A stretch of 32,581 bases of DNA from Brevibacillus migulae (lineage in GTDB: Bacteria; Bacillota; Bacilli; Brevibacillales; Brevibacillaceae). Within the stretch, counting starts at the first letter, position 1; the number at the start of each line of letters is the position of its first letter. Both the position numbers and the translations under genes were made by a program. Location of the stretch: assembly GCF_004521915.1 (NCBI RefSeq), contig NZ_SDKD01000035.1, positions 1 through 32,581 of the forward strand, given 5' to 3'. The notes beneath the pieces are model-generated. The model did no database searches and was not told where the DNA came from. It saw nothing but the letters and a program-made list of their open reading frames with translations. This document shows, piece by piece, positions 7,674-14,581 of this stretch.

Positions 7674-8014
7674 TCTTCTTCCTCCTCTAAAAGTTGTTGT
7701 AAGCGCAACATATTCTCACTCCAGAACTTGCTATAGAAAGCCACCCAATCTTGAACTTCTCTGAGTGGTGAGGCGTTTAGTCGAAAGCGCGTTTCTCTGC
7801 CGACTTTTCGGTCAAGTACCAGACCGGCCTCTTTCAGGATTGTCAAATGTTTGGATACCGCTGTGCGGCCCATTTGAAACTGTGCCGTTAACTCATGAAG
7901 CGGTAACTCCTCCGCCTCTGATAACAGACGAATCAATCGGCGCCTAGTTGGATCTGCAATCGCGTCAAACACATCCCGAAACTGGTTGTTCTCGTTCACA
8001 GCCACCCGCTCCAA
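7670..8014 (-). CDS. ArsR-family winged-helix repressor
   Basis: A 114-residue DNA-binding protein. DAIADPTRRRLIRLLSEAEE is the classic first helix of ArsR-like repressors, and MGRTAVSKHLTILKEAGLV is the recognition helix-turn-helix, followed by the wing LDRKVGRETRFRL. There is no CxC metal-binding motif in the recognition helix, so it is unlikely to be an arsenic or cadmium sensor. It belongs to the subgroup paired with SRPBCC proteins, here coupled by a 4-nt overlap. The longest frame starts with TTG at 8014; an in-frame GTG at 7997-7999 (VNENNQF) has GGAGCGGGTGG just before it and is an equally good start. It is probably autoregulated through the two palindromes in the promoter 120-160 nt upstream. 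Confidence 0.87.
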   Translation of the reverse strand: MERVAVNENNQFRDVFDAIADPTRRRLIRLLSEAEELPLHELTAQFQMGRTAVSKHLTILKEAGLVLDRKVGRETRFRLNASPLREVQDWVAFYSKFWSENMLRLQQLLEEEEE

Positions 8015-8049
8015 AAAATAATTTTATGTAGTAGAAATCTATTGTTGTA

Positions 8050-8097
8050 CTAAGGGACAGCCGTTAATTTCACCCCTCCACATAAATGGTTTTTCAA
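8050..8097 (-). other. Possible 15-codon leader ORF upstream of arsR
   Basis: Within the arsR leader, TTG at 8095-8097 lies 6 nt after GGAAAGGAG, a better site than that of arsR itself. It encodes MKNHLCGGVKLTAVP and stops with TAG at 8050. It could be a regulatory leader peptide or the relic of a lost first gene. There is no support beyond the ribosome binding site. Confidence 0.25.
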
Positions 8098-8134
8098 GTG
8101 AAACTCCTTTCCAAATGACTAACCACTAATCGGA

Positions 8135-8175
8135 CACCATTTGGTGACACTTTGATTATAGGCCACCATTTGGTG
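8135..8175. promoter_or_regulatory. Pair of identical palindromic operators
   Basis: CACCATTTGGTG occurs twice, at 8135-8146 and 8164-8175, 29 bp centre to centre (just under three helical turns). The arms CACCA/TGGTG are symmetric. One copy fills the promoter spacer and the other lies at or just after the start of transcription, the layout expected for a repressor, presumably the adjacent ArsR protein. Confidence 0.75.
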
Positions 8176-8184
8176 TCGTGTCAA
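8155..8184 (-). promoter_or_regulatory. Consensus sigma-A promoter for arsR-SRPBCC
   Basis: On the minus strand a perfect TTGACA (8179-8184) and perfect TATAAT (8155-8160) are separated by 18 bp. Transcription should start near 8148, leaving a leader of about 130 nt before arsR. A promoter this strong is plausible only if tightly repressed, and operator copies sit in its spacer and start region. Confidence 0.85.
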
Positions 8185-8342
8185 CAACACTTTTACACTC
8201 CACACAAAAACGTCCAATCACTCCCCCCCATTTTACGAAGGGGTTTCAAGCATTTCGATTGGTAGTCCATTTTTGTCGCCATTCAAGTATGATATGATAT
8301 CTGAAAGTAACTAGCTTATTCCCTGCAAGGAGATTTCTAAAA

Positions 8343-9104
8343 ATGAAACTGGTATCGTGGAATGTTAATGGATTGCGTGCGTGTATGAATAAAGGTTTTC
8401 AAGACTATTTTAACGAAGTCAGCGCAGATATTTTCTGCATTCAGGAAACGAAATTGCAAGAAGGGCAAATAGACATCGAGATGGGCTCAGAGTATTACCA
8501 ATTTTGGAATTACGCCGAAAAGAAAGGATACTCCGGTACTGCCGTGTTTACAAAGCTCCAGCCGCTTTCCGTTCGATATGGATTGGAAGAAGACTACGAA
8601 CCTGAAGGACGAATCCTTACGTTAGAATTCGATCACTTTATCCTTGTCAATGTATATACACCGAATGCGAGACGCGATCTGTCCAGATTGGACTACCGCT
8701 TGGAGTGGGAGGATCGATTCCGAGCTTACCTCATGCAGTTGGACGCGAAAAAACCGGTGATTGTGTGCGGAGATCTGAATGTGGCTCATCAAGAGATTGA
8801 CTTGAAAAACGCAAAATCCAACCGCAATAATTCCGGCTTTACTCCAGAAGAGCGCGAAAAGATGACCAACTTGCTGGCTTCTGGATTCATTGATACCTTC
8901 CGACATTTTTACCCGGACAAGACGGATGCGTACACCTGGTGGTCTTATATGGCGAAAGTGAGAGAGCGGAACATCGGTTGGCGTATAGATTACTTTCTCG
9001 CCTCTTCACGCCTGGCTCCTTCATTGGTTGACGCACAAATCGATGCTCATGTCATGGGCAGTGATCATTGCCCGATCACTCTGCAGCTGTCTGATTTCGA
9101 TTAA
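8343..9104 (+). CDS. exoA: Exodeoxyribonuclease III (AP endonuclease)
   Basis: A 253-residue protein of the ExoIII/ExoA family, which incises DNA 5' to abasic sites and removes 3' blocks in base excision repair. Visible motifs in order: LVSWNVNGLRA (metal-site Asn), IFCIQETKLQ (catalytic Glu), GYSGTAVFTK, VNVYTPNARRDLSRLDYR (Tyr), VIVCGDLNVAH (Asp/Asn), the AYTWWSY and GWRIDYFLAS segments, and the terminal GSDHCPI with the Asp-His pair. The length is normal for the family. AAGGAG lies 8-10 nt before the ATG. It is transcribed alone on the plus strand and ends at a strong bidirectional hairpin. The promoter is not clear, although a TATGATATGAT run at 8288-8298 is a possible -10. Confidence 0.96.
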   Translation: MKLVSWNVNGLRACMNKGFQDYFNEVSADIFCIQETKLQEGQIDIEMGSEYYQFWNYAEKKGYSGTAVFTKLQPLSVRYGLEEDYEPEGRILTLEFDHFILVNVYTPNARRDLSRLDYRLEWEDRFRAYLMQLDAKKPVIVCGDLNVAHQEIDLKNAKSNRNNSGFTPEEREKMTNLLASGFIDTFRHFYPDKTDAYTWWSYMAKVRERNIGWRIDYFLASSRLAPSLVDAQIDAHVMGSDHCPITLQLSDFD

Positions 9105-9142
9105 GAGTGTGAAAACGTCTATTTGATTGAAAATAAAAACAA

Positions 9143-9182
9143 GGCGTTCCGCAAGTAAGTTGCGGAGCGCCTGTTTCTTTTC
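9143..9182. terminator. Bidirectional terminator between exoA and the GNAT gene
   Basis: Twelve-bp stem (9143-9154 with 9160-9171; one G-T pair) and a 5-nt loop. A T-rich tail follows on plus (TGTTTCTTTT) and GTTTTTATTTT on minus, so it serves both convergent genes. Confidence 0.9.
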
Positions 9183-9202
9183 AGCGTATTGTGCAAGATC
9201 AT

Positions 9203-9703
9203 TCATTTCTTGTTTTCATAAGCTTTGGAAACCACTGACAGATCCAGCGGGCGAGCTAGCCTGTTTTCCGGATTGGCCAATGGTTGAAACCCGAACTGCT
9301 GGTACAAAGTATGGGCATCCTGTGTTCCCAGATGAAAGGAAACTCCTTTCAAATAAGGATGTTCCACAATGATCCCCATCAACCATTTGCTTAGCCCTTT
9401 TCCACGATGGTCAGGAAGAACAAACACATCGCCCAGCCACGCATATCGGACAAAATCTGTGACAACCCGGGCAAACCCAACCTGTTTGTATTCCCCTTCC
9501 TCGGTAGGGTTTCCTTGATAGATGCCATAGCAGAGAGACGAATTTTCAACGGACTTTTCTACCAATACGCGGGAAATTCCTTTTACCCAATACGAATCAT
9601 GGTGCAAAAATTGATAGACTGTTTCGATTTCCAAATGAGCTTTATCCGTTGTGATCACATAGCCATCCGGTCTGGTCCATATCTGGGTTGGATCTGTTAA
9701 CAT
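9203..9703 (-). CDS. GNAT-family N-acetyltransferase
   Basis: A 166-residue acetyl-CoA-dependent acyltransferase. The acetyl-CoA pyrophosphate loop is LGDVFVLPDHRGKGLSKWLM (motif A, R/Q-x-x-G-x-G/A form HRGKGL), preceded by the strand VGFARVVTDF. The final motif B is AHTLYQQFGFQPL, with the Tyr that usually acts as general acid. It resembles bacterial GNATs of unknown substrate often annotated as amino-group acetyltransferases; the acceptor cannot be read from sequence. AAAGG lies close upstream of the ATG. It sits alone between two hairpins, so it has its own transcript, for which I see no convincing promoter. Confidence 0.88.
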   Translation of the reverse strand: MLTDPTQIWTRPDGYVITTDKAHLEIETVYQFLHHDSYWVKGISRVLVEKSVENSSLCYGIYQGNPTEEGEYKQVGFARVVTDFVRYAWLGDVFVLPDHRGKGLSKWLMGIIVEHPYLKGVSFHLGTQDAHTLYQQFGFQPLANPENRLARPLDLSVVSKAYENKK

Positions 9704-9810
9704 GCGCCTTTCGCTCCCTCTCTTTTTTCATAAGAAAAGCATATCCTTCCTGTTAACACGCAACAACACGGGAATTTCGTCATATTTCGACAACATTAAA
9801 CATACGTTTA

Positions 9811-9840
9811 AACCCTGCTTCTCCAGTCGGAAGCAGGGTT
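9811..9840 (-). terminator. Terminator of the aminotransferase-dehydrogenase operon
   Basis: Perfect 11-bp arms AACCCTGCTTC (9811-9821) and GAAGCAGGGTT (9830-9840), 14 nt after the aminotransferase stop on the minus strand. The U tract is short (TTTAAA). Confidence 0.65.
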
Positions 9841-9853
9841 CCCCGTCACTCTC

Positions 9854-11224
9854 CTATAACGTGTCAAAAGCTTCCCGCAATACAGCCACCAGCATTTGCA
9901 CTTCTTCCCGACTGGTTGAGAACGGTGGAGAGATCGTCAGCACGTTGTTGAACCCCGGCACGGTGTCCCCGTTTCTGCCAATGATCAATCCACGCTTTTT
10001 GCACTCCGCGATCACTTTCGTTACCTTCTCGGGAGCAGCCGGCTCCTTGGTTGCACGGTCTTCTACCATTTCGATACCCGCGAGGAAACCGAAGCTGCGA
10101 ATATCCCCGACGTAGGGATGGGATTCCAGCGCCGTCAATTCCTGACGGAGCACTTTCCCCAGCTCTTCCGCCTTTTCGATCAGCTCTTCCTCCTCCATGA
10201 TTTGCAGATTCCGCAGGGCCAGCGCGCATGCAGCGGGATTGCCGCCAAATGTATTCACATGGCGGAAGTGCTGGTTGGCACCCGGCTCGTTAAATTTGTC
10301 TGCGATCTCTGCACGCACAGCCGTTGCCGATAAAGGTAGGTACGCGCTCGTGATCCCTTTCGCCATCGTGACGATGTCTGGCTTTATGCCGAAATTTTGA
10401 TGCCCGAATTTCCGACCGGAGCGGCCAAATCCGCAGATGACTTCATCGACGATCAGCAATACGCCGTGCTTTTCGCAAATCTCTTTCACTTTGGACATAT
10501 ACTCATCGGGTGGAACGATGACGCCCCCACCCGTAATGGTAGGCTCCATGATCACAGCGGCAATGGTATGGGCGCCTTCCCAATTGATGACCTCATCAAA
10601 CGTCGTCGCACACTCCAGATTGCAGCTGTCCTTTTGCTTATGAAACGGACAACGGTAGCAATACGGCGGTCTGACATGCAAAAAGCCGGGAGACAACGGC
10701 TCGTATTTTTCTTTGCGGATCGACTGACCAGTGGCTGCCAGCGCTCCCATCGTATTGCCGTGATAGGCCCGGTAGCGGGAAATGAATTTGTAGCGTCCCG
10801 GTTCCCCATTTTGATGATGGTATTGCCGTGCCAATTTGAAGGCTACCTCATTGGCTTCCGAGCCGCTGTTGGAGAAAAACACGCGATACTCCTCACCCAG
10901 CCATTCACTCACTTTTTCCGCAAGCTTGATCGCGGGTACATGGCTTTGCGTCAACGGAAAGTAGGCTAACTGCTTTAACTGTTCATAAGCCGCCTCTGCA
11001 AGCTCTTGCCTACCGTAGCCGACATTCACACACCACAAGCCAGACATCCCGTCAAAGTAACGGTTGCCGTCTATATCCGTGATCCATGAGCCGCTTGCCT
11101 CTGTGACGATCATGGGATTTGGGTTAAACGGTGACATGTGATGCCACATGTGCGCACGGTCTTTTTCCAGTAAAGCTTCCTTTTCATGGTTCAAATTCGC
11201 GATTGATTCATGTTCTTTGCTCAC
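9854..11224 (-). CDS. Class III omega-amino acid aminotransferase (probably beta-alanine:pyruvate)
   Basis: A PLP fold-type I enzyme of about 456 residues. Numbering from the upstream ATG: NSGSEAN at 121-127, YHGNTMGALAATG at 156-168, DEVICGFGRSG with Asp262, and the Schiff-base Lys291 in MAKGITSAYLPL. The family moves amino groups from omega-amino acids to pyruvate or 2-oxoglutarate. With the semialdehyde dehydrogenase gene 29 nt upstream, the likeliest reaction is beta-alanine + pyruvate to malonate semialdehyde + alanine; taurine, GABA or beta-aminoisobutyrate remain possible. A four-cysteine cluster (Cys191, 194, 203, 207) in the loop near the active site may bind metal. The start: ATG at 11230 directly abuts GGAGGT, so the GTG at 11222-11224, 7 nt after GGAGG, is the better start. 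Confidence 0.87.
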   Translation of the reverse strand: MSKEHESIANLNHEKEALLEKDRAHMWHHMSPFNPNPMIVTEASGSWITDIDGNRYFDGMSGLWCVNVGYGRQELAEAAYEQLKQLAYFPLTQSHVPAIKLAEKVSEWLGEEYRVFFSNSGSEANEVAFKLARQYHHQNGEPGRYKFISRYRAYHGNTMGALAATGQSIRKEKYEPLSPGFLHVRPPYCYRCPFHKQKDSCNLECATTFDEVINWEGAHTIAAVIMEPTITGGGVIVPPDEYMSKVKEICEKHGVLLIVDEVICGFGRSGRKFGHQNFGIKPDIVTMAKGITSAYLPLSATAVRAEIADKFNEPGANQHFRHVNTFGGNPAACALALRNLQIMEEEELIEKAEELGKVLRQELTALESHPYVGDIRSFGFLAGIEMVEDRATKEPAAPEKVTKVIAECKKRGLIIGRNGDTVPGFNNVLTISPPFSTSREEVQMLVAVLREAFDTL

Positions 11225-11253
11225 AACCATACCTCCTTTTCACTAGAGTCAGA

Positions 11254-12759
11254 CTATTTGACAAATACCTTTTGCGATCCGATATTGTACTCCCCATCAT
11301 CAAACCAGCGAGAGGTAACGGTTTTCTTTTTCGTGTAAAATTCCACACCGTCTTTTCCGTTGGCATGCAGGTCTCCATAGAAGGACTGCTTCCATCCGCT
11401 GAACGCAAAGAATCCCATCGGGGCTGGCACGCCCACATTGACGCCTACCATGCCCGCTTCGACGCGCTGGACAAATTCACGTCCCAAGCGCCCGCTATTC
11501 GTATAGATGGTAGCGCCATTGCCGTAGCGAGACTTGCTGATGACCTCCAAGCCTTCTTCAAAGCTGTTCACACGCATGACACTCAACACAGAGGCAAAAA
11601 TTTCATCTCGGACGATCACCATCTCGGCATTCGCATGATCAAAGATGGTTGGGCCGAGGAAGTAACCAGTCTCGTCTTCCTTCACGTCTTTGCGCCCGTC
11701 ACGTACGAGCTGAGCACCTGCGCTCTCTCCTTGCTCAATATAGCTGTGCACCTTGCTCAGATGAGAAGCGCGAATGACTGGCCCCAAATCGGTGCCTGCT
11801 TCCAAGCCATTGCCCATCTTCAACGCATCCGATTCTTCGATCAAATGCTGTACCAGCACATCCGCGATGTCGGCATGTGCCACCACCGCGCTGGCTGCCA
11901 TGCATCGCTCACCCGCACATCCGAAAGCGGAGCTCACGATGGTCTTCGCAGCACGGCGCAAATCGGTATCCGGCATCACCAGATGATGGTTTTTAGCCCC
12001 AGCCAATGCCTGTACACGCTTGCCATGGGCAGCCGCCGTTTTATAAATATACTCAGCGACCGGCTGCGAGCCGACAAAGGAAATCGCCTTCACATCGGGA
12101 TGCTCCAGCAGACCATTGACTACATCATGGGCTCCATTGACCACATTGAACACGCCGTCGGGCAAGCCAGCTTCCTGCAGCAGCTCAGCCACGCGAATGC
12201 AGGAAAGCGGGGTACGCTCCGAAGGCTTCAGCACAAACGTGTTTCCTGCGGTGATCGCGATCGGGTACATCCACATAGGCACCATGACGGGAAAATTGAA
12301 AGGAGTGATGCCGGCAACGACACCCAGCGGAAAACGAAGCGTATAGCTGTCGATCGACGAAGCGATATTCGGCAAGGATTCACCCATGATCAGGGTCGGC
12401 ATACCAGCAGCAAATTCCACCATCTCGATGGCCCGCAGCATTTCCGCCTGCGCCTCCGCCAGATTCTTGCCGTTTTCCTTCGTAATCATCTGGGCCAATT
12501 CGTCCTGATGCTTCACCAATAAATGCTGCAGCCGAAACATGACACGCGCTCGCTCCACGACAGGCTTCTCGCTCCAGGCCGGAAAGGCTTCCAATGCCGC
12601 CTTCACTGCCTCATCCACATCTTGCTTGCTGGAAAGCGGGACACGGGACATCACTTCCCCCGTAGCTGGATTCGGAACTTCTTCAAAGCTTTCCGTCCGC
12701 GCATCCACCCACTGCCCGCGAATATAATTTTTCATCGTATGATGGAGAGTCTTTTCCAT
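11254..12759 (-). CDS. mmsA: CoA-acylating (methyl)malonate-semialdehyde dehydrogenase
   Basis: A 501-residue aldehyde dehydrogenase of the MmsA/IolA group, which oxidises malonate or methylmalonate semialdehyde with NAD and CoA to acetyl-CoA or propionyl-CoA plus CO2. Seen: the substrate entrance GVVAGITPFNFPVMVPMWMY, Rossmann elements VLKPSERTP and AISFVGSQPVAEYIY, ALAGAKNHHLVMPD (the AKNH form typical of MmsA rather than the ELGGK of ordinary ALDHs), and the nucleophile Cys286 in FGCAGERCMAAS. The first gene of the unit with the aminotransferase; together they convert beta-alanine to acetyl-CoA. AAGGGG precedes the ATG by 8 nt; an in-frame ATG at residue 9 is a less likely start. The divergent PucR-family gene is the probable regulator. 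A myo-inositol role (IolA) is less likely because no other iol gene is adjacent. Confidence 0.92.
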   Translation of the reverse strand: MEKTLHHTMKNYIRGQWVDARTESFEEVPNPATGEVMSRVPLSSKQDVDEAVKAALEAFPAWSEKPVVERARVMFRLQHLLVKHQDELAQMITKENGKNLAEAQAEMLRAIEMVEFAAGMPTLIMGESLPNIASSIDSYTLRFPLGVVAGITPFNFPVMVPMWMYPIAITAGNTFVLKPSERTPLSCIRVAELLQEAGLPDGVFNVVNGAHDVVNGLLEHPDVKAISFVGSQPVAEYIYKTAAAHGKRVQALAGAKNHHLVMPDTDLRRAAKTIVSSAFGCAGERCMAASAVVAHADIADVLVQHLIEESDALKMGNGLEAGTDLGPVIRASHLSKVHSYIEQGESAGAQLVRDGRKDVKEDETGYFLGPTIFDHANAEMVIVRDEIFASVLSVMRVNSFEEGLEVISKSRYGNGATIYTNSGRLGREFVQRVEAGMVGVNVGVPAPMGFFAFSGWKQSFYGDLHANGKDGVEFYTKKKTVTSRWFDDGEYNIGSQKVFVK

Positions 12760-12895
12760 GACGCCATCCCCTTGCTCGAAGTATAATGGATATCACACTC
12801 CTATTTTATCTGAAGATTTGCACATCAATCACCAGACACCTTGTCACAACTTCCACAGCTTTCATCTTACAACTTGTATGAAAAAAGGATGAATG

Positions 12896-14581
12896 ATGGT
12901 CATGAAAACCGAATGGAGACTCACCGTTGCCGATGTGTTGGAAAGACCTTTGTTCCGGCATGCAGAGGTGATTGCGGGCCACAAGGGACTGCATCGCCCG
13001 ATTCGCTGGGTACATATATTGGAGGAAGCCGAAAACGGGCATTTTTTAAACGGGGGCGAATTGATTTTAGCCACGGGTCTTGGCTTTGGACAGGACGCGA
13101 AAAAAAGGCGGTTGTACCTGGCTGAGCTTATCCAACGCAGGGCAGTCGGCGTATGCATTGAAATTGGTGTGTATGTAGACGAAATCTCCCTTGAGCTTCG
13201 TGAGCTTGCCAATGAGCATGATTTTCCGGTCATCGTATTTCATGAGCCCGTCCGTTTTGTGGATATCACGCTCGACCTGCATGAACGGATCGTGAATGGT
13301 CAAATGGCCGCTCTGCGCGATCTCGAAGCCTATAACCGCGGCTTGCAGAAGCTGAGCTTGCAGACGCAGACCATCGGCAAGCTGATGCAGTATTTTTCCA
13401 GCAGCGTGGAGCGGCAAACCTTCTATTTGCCATGTGACCAGCCGTCTAACGTAATCTATGTCCCTGCCATTCCCGCTTCCCAGCTTCCGGAGGCGAACAG
13501 CATGCTGCAAACGTGTTTGCTCTCTCCGTCAGGTGACGGTTCCGGATCAACAGGCATAAGCAACGACTTCGTTCTCATGTCTCACAGGCGTGTCCTGTAT
13601 CAGTCGATTCAGATGATGGGCCACGTGCTCGCTTATGTGGGTGTCATTTGTGAAGAAGACGATGTACCAGGAAACGATGATTATCTCCTGCTCAAGATGG
13701 ACTATACCGCAAATGCGCTGGCCCAAATTCTGATGCGCAAGTTGTTTGCGGCGGAAAGAGCATTGGAAAATGAGCAAAAGCTGGTGGAAGAAATGCTTTC
13801 GGGGACATCCCTCAGTGAAGAGCTGCTCCGCTCCGCTCTCGGCATTCGTCTGCACCAATCGTGCTCGTATTATGCCATCGTCATGCAGCTGGAGGCTGAA
13901 CAGAAGGGTGCAAAGGAAGCGGATGATGACGTGAGCTTTCCGGAATTATTCAGTCTGTTTCGCTCCATTTTGTCCCGGCATCATTTTCGGATGCTTTTGC
14001 TGGATAGAGGCACCCGTCTCTACATGGTGGTCATTTCCCAGCAGTCTGCGACTCTTGCTCGCCACCATCTGGAAAAGGCGATCGCAGAGATGAAACAGCT
14101 ATGTGAAAGACTGCTGCCCCCATCTGGGAGGCTTAGCGTCGGCGTCAGTCTGCAAGCAAGTCAATTCGCCCAGGCAAGCCGCCACTTTCAGGAAGCGGAG
14201 CAGGTAGTGCAATACCAGGAAGCAGATAGCAGCCACTTCTTCTCGGATCTCGGGATATTTCGGCTGTTGGCACATATCCCGCAAGAACAGGTGCTGATGC
14301 CATTTATCGCGGATTACCTCGGACCACTCCTCCGTTATGATCAAGAAAACGGGAGTTCATTGCTCGAGACGCTGCGCTGCTATCTCGAGCAAAAGATGGC
14401 CAAGCAAGAAACAGCGGATCGGCTCTATATCCATCGCCAGACGTTGTATCACCGTCTTGAAAAAATAAAAGACCTGCTCGGACCGGATTTTGCCCGTCCA
14501 CACCATCGGCTTTGTCTGGAGATTGCGCTACGTGCCTATGATTCACTTGCCCAGCAAAAAAAGAATGGCAGAACCGATTAG
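12896..14581 (+). CDS. PucR-family transcriptional activator
   Basis: A 561-residue regulator. The N-terminal PucR domain (about 1-125) begins LTVADVLERPLFRHAEVIAG and contains IRWVHILE and LNGGELILATGLGF. The centre (about 290-430) resembles the CdaR GGDEF-like domain. The C-terminal HTH_30 DNA-binding domain is LLETLRCYLEQKMAKQETAD followed by RLYIHRQTLYHRLEKI. PucR proteins control catabolism of purines, amino acids and related nitrogen compounds in response to pathway metabolites. Its divergent position, 136 bp from mmsA, points to the mmsA-aminotransferase unit as target. Several starts are possible after AAGGA: ATG at 12893, 12896 (spacing 6, preferred) and 12902. The stop codon overlaps that of the convergent AAA gene by 2 nt, with no terminator between them. 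Confidence 0.88.
   Translation: MVMKTEWRLTVADVLERPLFRHAEVIAGHKGLHRPIRWVHILEEAENGHFLNGGELILATGLGFGQDAKKRRLYLAELIQRRAVGVCIEIGVYVDEISLELRELANEHDFPVIVFHEPVRFVDITLDLHERIVNGQMAALRDLEAYNRGLQKLSLQTQTIGKLMQYFSSSVERQTFYLPCDQPSNVIYVPAIPASQLPEANSMLQTCLLSPSGDGSGSTGISNDFVLMSHRRVLYQSIQMMGHVLAYVGVICEEDDVPGNDDYLLLKMDYTANALAQILMRKLFAAERALENEQKLVEEMLSGTSLSEELLRSALGIRLHQSCSYYAIVMQLEAEQKGAKEADDDVSFPELFSLFRSILSRHHFRMLLLDRGTRLYMVVISQQSATLARHHLEKAIAEMKQLCERLLPPSGRLSVGVSLQASQFAQASRHFQEAEQVVQYQEADSSHFFSDLGIFRLLAHIPQEQVLMPFIADYLGPLLRYDQENGSSLLETLRCYLEQKMAKQETADRLYIHRQTLYHRLEKIKDLLGPDFARPHHRLCLEIALRAYDSLAQQKKNGRTD

Noticed and set aside
11131..12522. Long 463-codon plus-strand frame opposite mmsA
   Set aside because: It is a high-GC antisense shadow of the dehydrogenase and aminotransferase genes, with low-complexity His/Arg-rich content and no domain.
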